A stretch of 64,000 nucleotides of DNA from Bacteroidota bacterium. Its GTDB lineage: Bacteria; Bacteroidota; Bacteroidia; Cytophagales; Cytophagaceae. The first letter of the stretch is position 1; each line of letters opens with the position of its first letter. Under the pieces are notes generated by a model. That model did no database searches. It was not told the DNA's origin and saw only the letters and a list, made by a program, of their open reading frames with translations. The stretch lies in assembly GCA_023428135.1 (NCBI GenBank), contig JAEYZG010000010.1, positions 310,001 to 374,000 on the forward strand, written 5' to 3'. Made by a program: the position numbers and the translations under genes. This document shows positions 26,267 through 34,896 of this stretch, piece after piece.

Positions 26267-27553
26267 TTAATTTACATACTCACAGAATTCCGCAAACCTT
26301 TCAACAAAGGTATAGACCTCTGTATAGGAATTGTAAAGCGGAGCTGGTGATACTCTGAGCACATTCGGAGATCTCCAGTCCAGGATAATTCCTTCCTTGG
26401 CAAACTGCTGAACCAGCTTTTTGCCATCTCCTTTTTCAAAGTAGATAGAAAGCTGAGCTCCTCTTCTGGATGGCTCTGTCGGTGTTATAATTCTGATTTT
26501 GTAAGGCTTTTCCTTTTGCGCCTGAGTGCATTTTATTTTTATCAGGTACTCCAGATAAGCTGTCAACTGCTCGCTCTTTTTAAAAATTTTCTTCAACCCT
26601 GCCTTTTGAAAAATATCCAACGAGGCTTTCAAAACCGCCATTGACAAAACAGGTGCGTTGCTTAATTGCCAGCCTTCTGCGCCAATAGATGGTTCATATT
26701 CTGGTTTCATCAGAAACCTTTCCTTTTCATCATTTCCCCACCATCCGGCAAATCGTGGCAAATGGAAATTTTCGCTGTGCACAAATAATCCAGCTGTACC
26801 ACCCGGACCAGCATTCAGATATTTATAAGAACACCAGGTAGCAAAATCTACCTGCCACTCGTGAAGGTTTAATGGAATATTTCCAATAGCATGTGCCAAA
26901 TCAAAGCCAACATAAGCTCCCGCATTATGAGCAGCTTCAGCAATTGCTTCCATGTCAAATGCCTGACCGGTATAATAGTTAACACCACTCATCATTACCA
27001 ATGCCAGCTCATCTCCCAGCTCTTCAATTTTGCTTATGATATCTTCGTCGCGAATAGCAAATTCACCTTCACGTGGACCTACTTCAACCAGGCACTCCGC
27101 CGGATCAAAACCTCTGATCTCAATCTGTGAAGTTAGTGCATAGATGTCAGACGAAAAGCTTCCCGCTTCTGCAAGGATTTTTACCCTTCTCTCCCGTGGC
27201 CAGTAAAAGCTCACGAGCAACAGGTGAAGATTCGCAGTAAGGCTGTTCATCGCAACTACCTCCTCCGGCAAAGCTCCACAAAGTGCAGCTAAGGGTTTTC
27301 TGAAAAGCTTGTGATAATCAGCCCATGGATTAGTCCCTTTGAAATGTCCCTCAACTGCCAGCTCTGCCCAGTCATTCAATTCTATTTCAATATATTTTTT
27401 AGCTGTCACAGGCTGAAGTCCCAGAGAGTTACCACAAAAGTAAATCTGGCTGTTTTTACCTTTTCCAGGAATTAAAAACTGCTTTTTAAAATCTTTCAGA
27501 GGATCTTTTAAATCCAGACTTTTTGCATATTTTTTATCCGTGGAAAATTTCAT
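26267..27553 (-). CDS. kynU: kynureninase
   Basis: The PLP enzyme of about 428 residues cleaves 3-hydroxykynurenine (or kynurenine) to 3-hydroxyanthranilate and alanine. It shows YFCGNSLGLQP at the N-terminus, GFDLAHAIGN in the core and the PLP-lysine motif TWCSYKYLNAGPGG. The start MKFSTDKKYAKSLD matches the usual N-terminus; an ATG three codons earlier is also possible. It is followed immediately by kmo. With nbaC 300 bases upstream on the same strand, it gives the steps from kynurenine to the quinolinate precursor. Confidence 0.93.
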   Translation of the reverse strand: MKFSTDKKYAKSLDLKDPLKDFKKQFLIPGKGKNSQIYFCGNSLGLQPVTAKKYIEIELNDWAELAVEGHFKGTNPWADYHKLFRKPLAALCGALPEEVVAMNSLTANLHLLLVSFYWPRERRVKILAEAGSFSSDIYALTSQIEIRGFDPAECLVEVGPREGEFAIRDEDIISKIEELGDELALVMMSGVNYYTGQAFDMEAIAEAAHNAGAYVGFDLAHAIGNIPLNLHEWQVDFATWCSYKYLNAGPGGTAGLFVHSENFHLPRFAGWWGNDEKERFLMKPEYEPSIGAEGWQLSNAPVLSMAVLKASLDIFQKAGLKKIFKKSEQLTAYLEYLIKIKCTQAQKEKPYKIRIITPTEPSRRGAQLSIYFEKGDGKKLVQQFAKEGIILDWRSPNVLRVSPAPLYNSYTEVYTFVERFAEFCEYVN

Positions 27554-27607
27554 ATTTCTCATTAAGGTGAAATTTTATATACTCTTTAATTTATCCGGGA
27601 AAAAAAC

Positions 27608-27848
27608 CTCACCCTAAATCCCTCTCCTGAAGGACACAGCTGCTACACTTGGCGCTGCCTCCGTAACACTTCATTCTGCTACTTTGTCATCCCGAGCCCT
27701 GCGAAGGATCTGATAGTCACAAAATAATTTTCTATTTCAAATGACTCACTGCCAGACAGGCTCATTTTCAATCTTTTGAACACTCAGATGTTTCGCAAGC
27801 TCAACATGACCAAGCTACGCATTATGAGAAGGGTTAGGGATGAGGTCC
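27608..27848. repeat. composite intergenic repeat region between kynU and nbaC
   Basis: The 314-base gap has short outer inverted ends: CCTCACCCTAAATCCCTCTC near 27608 and AGGGTTAGGGATGAGG near 27833. Inside is a GTCATCCCGAGCCCTGCGAA stretch, which resembles the GTCATCCTGAGC-type dispersed repeat of many bacterial genomes. No open frame covers it. It looks like an inserted non-autonomous repeat or several nested ones. Confidence 0.5.
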
Positions 27849-27867
27849 ATTTATTTTGATGCACAAT

Positions 27868-28398
27868 CTAAGCTTTTGGCTTAACCGGCGGCTCCATCAC
27901 CGTCCCACAAACCTTACAGGTTCTAAGCTCCTCCGAAGAATAAAACCTTTCCATAATGGGAGGAAGCTGTTTTACGATATCGGAAATATATTCGTACTCT
28001 TCGTAAAGCTTGTTGCCGCAGTTTTCACAAACCCAGATAAAGCCGTCTTTTTCTCCTGGTTTTCTGTAACGTTCCATGACCAGGCCAATAGTGTTAGCTG
28101 GTCTTTGCGGACAGTGTGGGACTTTACCCGGCAAAAGAAAAATCTCTCCTTCCTTGATTGGTATATCTACTGGTTTGCCGTCTTCTAGAATCTTAAGATT
28201 AATATCGCCTTCCAGCTGATAGAAAAACTCCTCTCCTTCATTATAATGATAATCCTTTCTTGAATTAGGTCCACCGACAACCATCACTATAAAATCATCA
28301 TTGCCTTTATATACCTGTTGGTTTCCTACCGGAGGTTTCAGCAAATGCCTGTTTTCTTCAATCCACTTTTTAAAACTGAATGGTCTTTGAACTGCCAT
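27868..28398 (-). CDS. nbaC: 3-hydroxyanthranilate 3,4-dioxygenase
   Basis: The 176-residue cupin enzyme opens the ring of 3-hydroxyanthranilate to 2-amino-3-carboxymuconate semialdehyde, which cyclises to quinolinate. Visible are the iron ligands in KDYHYNEGEEFFYQLEGD, the substrate part LLPGKVPHCPQRPANTIG and a C-terminal rubredoxin-like site made of CENCGN and CKVCGT. That second metal site is typical of bacterial HAAO. It lies upstream of kynU and kmo on the same strand, across the repeat-filled gap. Confidence 0.93.
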   Translation of the reverse strand: MAVQRPFSFKKWIEENRHLLKPPVGNQQVYKGNDDFIVMVVGGPNSRKDYHYNEGEEFFYQLEGDINLKILEDGKPVDIPIKEGEIFLLPGKVPHCPQRPANTIGLVMERYRKPGEKDGFIWVCENCGNKLYEEYEYISDIVKQLPPIMERFYSSEELRTCKVCGTVMEPPVKPKA

Positions 28399-28675
28399 AA
28401 TTTTTCTCCTTTAAATATTGAACAAGCTCTTTTTATTTATGTGCACAATTTAGCAATCAATATGATATTTTTTAATGATCAAAAACTATTTGCAGAAAGA
28501 TCCTTCTCATTCACGCCTTTTTACCATCTGGCTTGACTTTCAGGGACAGCCTTTATAGTGCTTCCATGTTAAGAAATTCAATTTAATACTCGTTTATATA
28601 ACAATTTATTAACCTGTTCTTTAAACACTATTTAAGGTTCAGGGTTAATATAGCCGGGAATTAAATGAATTTTTT

Positions 28676-29692
28676 ATGGCTAAATATCTAGTGTCTGTTG
28701 TTGTTCCGCTTTTCAATGAGGAAGAAAATGTATTCGAGCTTGTACAAGAGATTGTACATGTAATGAATGCTACTAATTACAGCTATCAAATACTACTGGT
28801 AAATGACGGAAGCAGAGACCATACCTGGACTAAAATACAGGCTCTTGCAAAAGAGTTTAAACAAATAGAAGCAATAAACCTGGCAGGAAACTATGGTCAG
28901 ACGATGGCTCTGAGAGCAGGATTTGAACAGGCCTCGGCAGAAATCATTGTTGCTATGGATGGGGATTTGCAGCATGACCCTCAATACATTCCTGTATTTA
29001 TTGAGGAAATGCAAAAAGGAAACTACGATATGGTTGGTGGTGCAAAAATCAGAAGACCAGAGTCCGCTTTTAAAAACTTTCTTGCAGAAACAGGACATAA
29101 AATAATAAAAAGCATTTCCGGGGTAAATCTCAGATATTTCGGCGCCACCTTCAAAGCTTATAGAAGTTATCTGCTGCAAGGCAGTAACATGCTGGGTGAC
29201 AGCCATAGATTTCTCGGTGCCATAGTAGCCCGCAAAGGAACGCGCTACACTGAGCTGCCAATAGAGATAAGGGAAAGAAAAAGAGGAAAAAGCAATTATA
29301 AAATCAACAAGGTGTTTTTGGTAATCCTTGATCTCTTGTTTTTAAAATTCTTTATCTCCTACATTAACAAACCATTCAGAATATTCGGTCTCATCGGGCT
29401 GATCAACTTCCTGACCGGAATTACCCTCACCACTGGGTTTACAGTCGGATCATTATTTTTTCAACTGAATATTAAGGAGCATTACCTGGCAGAATTTCTT
29501 TTCAGTGTATTTCTGATGCTTATAGGAACCATGTTCTTGTCCATTGGAATAATTGCTGAAATCGGTGTTTACAATTATTTCCAAAAATCATTTTCTCCTC
29601 CTTATAGAGTAAGAGAAGTTATTACTGACGAGAAAATCATTATACCTCTAAAAATAGAGAATCAAAGTTCTGGCCAATTAATGAATGGATAA
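28676..29692 (+). CDS. polyprenyl-phosphate glycosyltransferase (GT2, ArnC/GtrB/FlmF-like)
   Basis: The 338-residue protein has a GT2 catalytic domain: SVVVPLFNEEENV, LLVNDGSRD, the acceptor-side AMDGDLQHDP and a basic RERKRGKSNYK motif. Two membrane helices follow at about 233-262 and 270-300. Enzymes of this group move a sugar from a nucleotide to undecaprenyl phosphate on the cytoplasmic face. The gene overlaps the downstream deacetylase by 8 bases. In this company (deacetylase, ArnT-like transferase, flippase-like protein), its product is probably an undecaprenyl-phosphate-linked N-acetylated sugar, as for FlmF2 of Francisella. Confidence 0.88.
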   Translation: MAKYLVSVVVPLFNEEENVFELVQEIVHVMNATNYSYQILLVNDGSRDHTWTKIQALAKEFKQIEAINLAGNYGQTMALRAGFEQASAEIIVAMDGDLQHDPQYIPVFIEEMQKGNYDMVGGAKIRRPESAFKNFLAETGHKIIKSISGVNLRYFGATFKAYRSYLLQGSNMLGDSHRFLGAIVARKGTRYTELPIEIRERKRGKSNYKINKVFLVILDLLFLKFFISYINKPFRIFGLIGLINFLTGITLTTGFTVGSLFFQLNIKEHYLAEFLFSVFLMLIGTMFLSIGIIAEIGVYNYFQKSFSPPYRVREVITDEKIIIPLKIENQSSGQLMNG

Positions 29693-30488
29693 ACACCTGA
29701 TCATAAATGCGGATGACTTTGGGTGGGACCCTTCCGCCACTGAGGGAATATTGGCTCTCGCAAAGAAAAATGCCATTTCCAGTACCTCTGTCCTGGCTAC
29801 TCACGTCACGGCAAGTGATATAAAGAAATTGAATGCTTTACACAATATCTCTGTGGGTTTTCACCTAAACCTCATTGATGGAAATCCGGTATCCCGGCCT
29901 TCCCTTGTAAAATCACTTACTGATAAAGACGGGCGATTTCTTTCCGCTCAAAACATCTATAGAAAATTTCTGCTGAATACCCTTAGTAAAGCAGAAGTTA
30001 AAACTGAAATTTTAAGTCAGATCAATCGGTTGAAAAAAATGGGGGTTGAAATCTCTCACGCTGACAGTCACCAGCATATACATCAATACCCAGTTTTAGG
30101 AGATTTTATTCTTAAGATTTTAAACGAATCCGGGATAAAAAAAATAAGGAAACTCAATACAAACAGATTTTCAGATAAAAGGCGAATGATCTTGAAGGCT
30201 ATGAGTCTTTATCCTCACAGAGAAACAAAAAATTTTATAAGTCCGCAGATTCTTCTTTCCGATTTTTCTGCTGATAAAAAAGCGGATATGGAGGTGTTTT
30301 CAAAATCTTTGAGCAATGCTTTTGAAAAGTATCAAACCGCTGAAATGATGACCCATCCCGGCACTATGGACAGGCCAGATTCTTATCTGAAAAGAAAAGA
30401 AGAATATCAATTTTTAAAATCCTGTGAATGGAAATTTTTTCTCGAAAAAAATTCCATTAAACTAATCTCTTTTAAAGAATTACAATAA
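29685..30488 (+). CDS. YdjC/ChbG-family (NaxD-like) carbohydrate deacetylase
   Basis: The 267-residue protein has the metal motif NADDFG (D11), H60 in VGFHLNL, and the HADSHQHIHQYP cluster with H129, H131 and H133. This is the YdjC fold, which removes acetyl groups from N-acetyl sugars. NaxD of Francisella, in this family, deacetylates undecaprenyl-phosphate GalNAc before transfer to lipid A. The overlap with the GT2 gene, and the ArnT-like gene 10 bases downstream, support the same role here. Chitooligosaccharide deacetylation (ChbG) and hopanoid maturation (HpnK) are alternatives, but no such genes are near. Confidence 0.87.
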   Translation: MDKHLIINADDFGWDPSATEGILALAKKNAISSTSVLATHVTASDIKKLNALHNISVGFHLNLIDGNPVSRPSLVKSLTDKDGRFLSAQNIYRKFLLNTLSKAEVKTEILSQINRLKKMGVEISHADSHQHIHQYPVLGDFILKILNESGIKKIRKLNTNRFSDKRRMILKAMSLYPHRETKNFISPQILLSDFSADKKADMEVFSKSLSNAFEKYQTAEMMTHPGTMDRPDSYLKRKEEYQFLKSCEWKFFLEKNSIKLISFKELQ

Positions 30489-30498
30489 ATAAAACTTA

Positions 30499-32067
30499 AT
30501 GTTGGAAAAACCCGAAAGCAACAAATACCTTGTTGCTATTATTTGCATTATGGCAGTTCCTGCTCTGCTGATCAATCTGGATATCATGCCTACCCTTGGC
30601 GATGAAGCTACCAGAGCCATGGTGGCTCTTGAATTTATACTTCGTAAAAACTATATATTTTCCACCATCAATGGTGAACCCTATTATAATAAACCTCCTC
30701 TGTACAACTGGCTGCTGGTATTACTTTTTAACACCTCTGGTCGTGCCGACGAATGGATGCTGAGACTGCCGGCAGTGGTCTCTCTCCTTGCTTTTTGCAT
30801 TACCATTTATTTTACCATGAAAAAGCATGTCGAGACTAAAATTGCTTTGCTTTCTGCATTTGCCTTTTTAACATTCGGCAGGATGCTTTTCTATGATTCC
30901 ATGCTCGGGCATATAGATATACTGTTTTCACTGATCCTTTATCTAGCCATCTATTCCATATTTCATTTCATAGTTAAAGAGCGTTATTTTCTTTTATTTC
31001 CCGCGGCATACTTTCTTACCTCCCTCGCCTTTCTCATGAAAGGACTTCCGGCTCTGGTCTTTATAGGGTTGTCATTGTGTGTTACTCTCCTTTCTTTTAA
31101 AAAACTGAAAGGATTGTTTCATCCTGCTCATTTTGCTGGTATAGCCATATTCTTGTTGATTATTGGAAGTTATTTTCTGGTTTACAATAAATACAACTCT
31201 TCTGATGATTTCCTTAAAACATTATGGAGTGAGTCAAGCAAAAGGACTGCGTTTGAGAATAACTGGAAATCTTCTCTTTCCTTTTTGTTCATCTTTCCTT
31301 TTGAATATCTCTTTCATCTGATGCCCTGGTCTTTACTGATTGTGGCATGCTTCAGGAAGGATTTTCTCAACATTGCCAGAAACAATCCATTCATCTTCTT
31401 CTGCCTGATTATTATTGCCGTGAACATTCCAATCTATTGGATTTCACCGGAGACAAGGCCACGGTATTTATTCCTGCTTTTCCCTTTCATCTTTGTTATA
31501 TCGATTTACTTTTATTTTAAAGAAGGTGCGGAAAGACAAAAGTTTATAACTTCAATATTGCTGTCGGTAGCTTTTATTGTATTTGTCGTGATGGCATGCC
31601 TTCCTTTTTTTGCGGAGATCCATGCGCAGATTTCTTTTAAATACCTGAAAGCATCGGTCCTGCTTATTTTATTGGCAGGTACAGCGTTTCTCTTTTTCAA
31701 GAGCGGCCGAAAAAATCTCTTCTACCTCCCTCTTGCGCTTCTCATTGCAAGAATAGGATTTGACCTTTTTGTATTGCCGGAAAGGGCAACTGTTTCACCG
31801 GAAGTAAAATGGAAAGAAGACGCTATTGCTTCAGCAAAGATTTCCAACGATCTTCCGTTGTATATTTATAAATACAGTTTTATGAAACACAATTTGTCTT
31901 ATTACTATACCACCCAAAACAACAAAATGCTGGTGAGAGACTTTGTGGGCAAAAGAAAGGATGTCTATTATATTATGGAAACTTCCTATTTTCATGAACA
32001 GCCTTTCAAAAAACTATTTGAATTTCAGTATGATGGCAGACAATATTTCATAGTAAAAAGTGAGTAA
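30499..32067 (+). CDS. ArnT/PMT-type integral membrane glycosyltransferase (GT83)
   Basis: The 522-residue protein has about 11-12 membrane helices. The N-terminal loop GDEATRAMVALEF and then NKPPLYNWLL are the acidic and substrate motifs of ArnT-like enzymes, which use undecaprenyl-phosphate sugar as donor at the periplasmic face. ArnT transfers L-Ara4N, and FlmK transfers galactosamine, to lipid A phosphate. A C-terminal soluble part follows the last helix at about residue 420. Its end overlaps the next gene by 8 bases. The donor sugar cannot be read from the sequence. Confidence 0.87.
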   Translation: MLEKPESNKYLVAIICIMAVPALLINLDIMPTLGDEATRAMVALEFILRKNYIFSTINGEPYYNKPPLYNWLLVLLFNTSGRADEWMLRLPAVVSLLAFCITIYFTMKKHVETKIALLSAFAFLTFGRMLFYDSMLGHIDILFSLILYLAIYSIFHFIVKERYFLLFPAAYFLTSLAFLMKGLPALVFIGLSLCVTLLSFKKLKGLFHPAHFAGIAIFLLIIGSYFLVYNKYNSSDDFLKTLWSESSKRTAFENNWKSSLSFLFIFPFEYLFHLMPWSLLIVACFRKDFLNIARNNPFIFFCLIIIAVNIPIYWISPETRPRYLFLLFPFIFVISIYFYFKEGAERQKFITSILLSVAFIVFVVMACLPFFAEIHAQISFKYLKASVLLILLAGTAFLFFKSGRKNLFYLPLALLIARIGFDLFVLPERATVSPEVKWKEDAIASAKISNDLPLYIYKYSFMKHNLSYYYTTQNNKMLVRDFVGKRKDVYYIMETSYFHEQPFKKLFEFQYDGRQYFIVKSE

Positions 32068-32941
32068 AGAAAACACCATTAAATTACTAAAGCTTCTCTT
32101 AAAAATTTCGGTTTCTTCGGTTGCCTTATACTTCGTATTCAGATCGGTAAATATCAGAGACGTTTATAACCTTATTAAAAACTCTGATTACTGGCTTCTT
32201 TTTCCTACTGTACTCTTATACTTAGTATCTAAGTACATTACAGCAATCCGGTTTCAGCGTTTTCTGAAAGTTATAGATATCAATATTTCTGATGCTGTAA
32301 ATTTCAGGCTTTACCTACTAGGCATGTATTATAATCTCCTCCTGCCTGGTGGAGTAGGTGGCGATGGGTATAAGGTTTATTATTTACATAAACTATTTAA
32401 AAGTCCGTTAAAAAATCTGCTTTCCCTCAGTATTATTGACCGAGTAAGTGGAATGGTCGCTATTTTATTACTTGGTGAAACCTGTGCAGTTTTCTTGTTT
32501 TATACCGATCCTGTACGTTTTTATCTTTCTCTTATTTCTTTACCAGTTACATTGGCGGGGTATTGGGGAGGGCTTTACCTTTTCTACAAAAACTATCTGT
32601 CCGTTTTTAATAAAACAAACCTGGAAAGTCTTGCCGGACAATTACTCCAGGTTATTTGCGTCTTACTCCTTCTTCTGCTGGTTGGTATAAAGCAACAATA
32701 CCTTCCTTATGTATTTGTCTTTCTGGTTTCCTCAATAGTGGCTGCCTTTCCCTTTACGATCGGGGGAATCGGCGCAAGAGAATTGACATTTCTCTTTGGT
32801 GCGGAATACTTTAATCTGGACATGAGTGCTTCAGTGACAGTAAGTATGCTATTCTATCTGCTCACTGCTTTTTCTTCCCTATGTGGTATTTACTTTGGAA
32901 TTTTTCCTGAGAAGGTATATGTGGAAGAGAGGCCAAACTAA
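32060..32941 (+). CDS. LPG_synthase_TM-family flippase-like membrane protein
   Basis: The 293-residue protein has about eight membrane helices and belongs to the family of membrane domains found in lysylphosphatidylglycerol synthases (UPF0104). The signature region LLPGGVGGDGYKVYYL and the late AAFPFTIGGIGARELTFLFG are visible. The soluble aminoacyltransferase domain of MprF is absent, so it probably moves or binds a lipid-linked substrate. It ends the operon and could act as the flippase that brings undecaprenyl-phosphate amino sugar to the ArnT-like enzyme. Confidence 0.85.
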   Translation: MSKENTIKLLKLLLKISVSSVALYFVFRSVNIRDVYNLIKNSDYWLLFPTVLLYLVSKYITAIRFQRFLKVIDINISDAVNFRLYLLGMYYNLLLPGGVGGDGYKVYYLHKLFKSPLKNLLSLSIIDRVSGMVAILLLGETCAVFLFYTDPVRFYLSLISLPVTLAGYWGGLYLFYKNYLSVFNKTNLESLAGQLLQVICVLLLLLLVGIKQQYLPYVFVFLVSSIVAAFPFTIGGIGARELTFLFGAEYFNLDMSASVTVSMLFYLLTAFSSLCGIYFGIFPEKVYVEERPN

Positions 32942-33024
32942 TAAAGGTTATACTTTTAGTATTTCCTCATTGAATCCTCAGAGCATACATTTATATAAGA
33001 GAAAGATATCGATTACCATTTTAC

Positions 33025-33270
33025 AATCCTGAAGGGATCAATATTTATAAAGATCCCTGGAATTGATGCGACCCCGTCGGGGTCGTATAACATATAAATC
33101 CTCGTATCTATAAACATATGACCTCTTCGAGGTCAAACTTTTCGCAAAAAGGGTTATAAATTCCATAACGTTCTTAAGCAAAAGAAATCAAATGCTATTT
33201 TTTTTAATCCTAAAGGGATTGAATGTTTATAGAATTACGCAAATAGTGGGATACGACCCTGAGGGGGTCG
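33025..33270. repeat. cluster of REP-like palindromes and AAGGGATTGAAT units
   Basis: In the 346-base gap are two copies of an AATCCTxAAGGGATxxAATxT unit (33025 and 33206). Three short palindromes accompany them: CGACCCCGTCGGGGTCG at 33069, GACCTCTTCGAGGTC at 33120 and CGACCCTGAGGGGGTCG at 33254. Such mixed units recur between genes in many Bacteroidota. It is likely a non-coding dispersed repeat array, and the palindromes may end transcription of the upstream operon and of the convergent regulator gene. Confidence 0.7.
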
Positions 33271-33287
33271 AATAATAATTCACAAAA

Positions 33288-34307
33288 TTACTCCTTTCCT
33301 ATTTCCGCCTTCAATGATCTGGGGCTTTTACCTGTCTTTTTCTTCATTGCCCTGCTGAAACTCTGGGCACTTTCAAAACCAAGTATAAATGCGACTTCCT
33401 GGATCTGCACTCCAGGTTTTGCCAATAGGGTTGTGGCACTTTCCACAAAATTTTCGTCCAGAATGCTTTGATAGGTGTGGCCTTCTTCTTTGAGATTTCT
33501 TTGCAAGGTTCGTGTACTTGTATTAAGCATTGCTGCTACTTCCTCAATTTTCAGATTGTAGTAACTTTCCTTATTAAAAAGTATTCGTTTTACTTTGGAA
33601 TAATATCCGACAGTGCGCTTAATGCTGCTAAGCTTTTCATAACAAAGTTTCAGCATAAACTCATAGGTGAGCTGATTTCCGGAAACCGTTTTCAATTCTG
33701 ATGTCTCTTTTGAGAAATGCAGACTATTTTCTTTTTCCCCAAAAGAAACGTTTTCAAAAATATCCTTATAAAAAATCCTATCAGAAGATTTAACGTCATA
33801 TGCGAAACTGGCTTTCAAAGGTGTGATCTTCTGGCCAACAAGAAAACCAGATATTGCCAGTGTCAGACTCATCGAATGTTCTGTCGCCATAGCAGCAGTA
33901 ACAGGACTTTTCTCCACCCAAGCTGCTGCAGGGTTATAAATTATTTTCACAGAGTTGTCTGGCAGTAGGAGCATTTTGTACTCAAACATATCTCCCATGA
34001 GAGGGAAAAAATTTACAATGCTTTTCCAGGAAGTAAGTAAATCGGTACTGCTTGATACCAATGAGGAAATCCAACCGAGAACTGAAAATGTAATTCGTTT
34101 TCCAAAATTGAGGCTAATGTATCTATAATTTGACCTTTTTAATATGGATTCCCATACCCTTATACCAACGATCCAATCCTGCATGCCATCGGCTTCTCCC
34201 AAAATTTCTGCATTAAGGCCGGTATCTTTATATATCTCCGCTTCATCTACTCCAAAATGTGATGCATTGCTGATCAGAGTTTTTAAAATTTCATTGTTTA
34301 CACGCAT
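33288..34307 (-). CDS. AraC-family transcriptional regulator
   Basis: The 339-residue protein has an N-terminal ligand-binding domain of the Arabinose_bd type (VDEAEIYKDTGLNAEILG ... WESILKRSNYRY) and a C-terminal double HTH. The latter shows EEVAAMLNTSTRTLQRNLKEEG and VQEVAFILGFESAQSFSRAMKKKTGKSPRSL in slightly varied form. The layout matches OruR-like regulators. It is divergent from the DUF4345 gene over 90 bases, a usual sign that it controls that neighbour and itself. The inducer is unknown. Confidence 0.88.
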   Translation of the reverse strand: MRVNNEILKTLISNASHFGVDEAEIYKDTGLNAEILGEADGMQDWIVGIRVWESILKRSNYRYISLNFGKRITFSVLGWISSLVSSSTDLLTSWKSIVNFFPLMGDMFEYKMLLLPDNSVKIIYNPAAAWVEKSPVTAAMATEHSMSLTLAISGFLVGQKITPLKASFAYDVKSSDRIFYKDIFENVSFGEKENSLHFSKETSELKTVSGNQLTYEFMLKLCYEKLSSIKRTVGYYSKVKRILFNKESYYNLKIEEVAAMLNTSTRTLQRNLKEEGHTYQSILDENFVESATTLLAKPGVQIQEVAFILGFESAQSFSRAMKKKTGKSPRSLKAEIGKE

Positions 34308-34397
34308 GGCGTAATTGTGCTAATAAATTGGCGTAAAGAGCAACTAGCTTTATTTGAAGATACGCTTATTTTGATATCAAGACAACAAACTACAATT

Positions 34398-34799
34398 ATG
34401 AACAGATTTATAAATTATTCCGGAATGTTCATCATCTGCCTGACGGCTCTAGGTATTCTGATGGTCAGTGTGATGGCATTTTCTAACCCTCAGGCAGTAA
34501 TGGACTTAGTTCAGGTAAAGCTTCCGAATAATGATGCTTATAGCTCTATCCGGGGAGTTTATGGAGGGGCAGGACTGACCATTTTCATTACATTAATGTA
34601 TCTTCTTTTTAAAAACAGACTTCAGGGTCTGGCATTTGTGGCACTTCTTTGCGGTTTTTATTCCCTTTCAAGAATTATTACAGTGGTTTCTGAAGGAGCT
34701 CTTGGAAGCTTTGGAACAAACTGGATGGTGATAGAGGGGGTAATGTGTATTACAGCCTTGGCTCTGTTAGTTGCAAACAGAAAGCTTTCCAGGGTTTAA
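34398..34799 (+). CDS. DUF4345-type membrane protein
   Basis: The protein has about 133 residues from the ATG at 34398 (MNRFINYSGMF). A longer reading from 34317 adds an implausible hydrophilic lead inside the promoter region. Four membrane helices can be seen at about 7-28, 49-68, 75-95 and 108-126, with the conserved SIRGVYGGAGLTIF motif after the first loop. DUF4345 function is unknown. It is divergent from the AraC-type regulator and probably under its control. Confidence 0.75.
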   Translation: MNRFINYSGMFIICLTALGILMVSVMAFSNPQAVMDLVQVKLPNNDAYSSIRGVYGGAGLTIFITLMYLLFKNRLQGLAFVALLCGFYSLSRIITVVSEGALGSFGTNWMVIEGVMCITALALLVANRKLSRV

Positions 34800-34830
34800 T
34801 TTCAATTTTTTTACAATTAATTATTTTTAA

Positions 34831-34890
34831 AAGAACCCCTGAGCGTATCAGACCCGAAAGGATTTTTAGTCTAAGAACTTAGGGGTTCTT
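34831..34890. repeat. 10-bp inverted repeat at the entry to the tandem array
   Basis: AAGAACCCCT (34831-34840) and AGGGGTTCTT (34881-34890) face each other across 40 bases. The right arm ends seven bases before the first recognisable 21-bp unit. It may be an end structure of the element or a weak terminator for the DUF4345 gene. Confidence 0.45.
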
Positions 34891-34896
34891 GAATTA

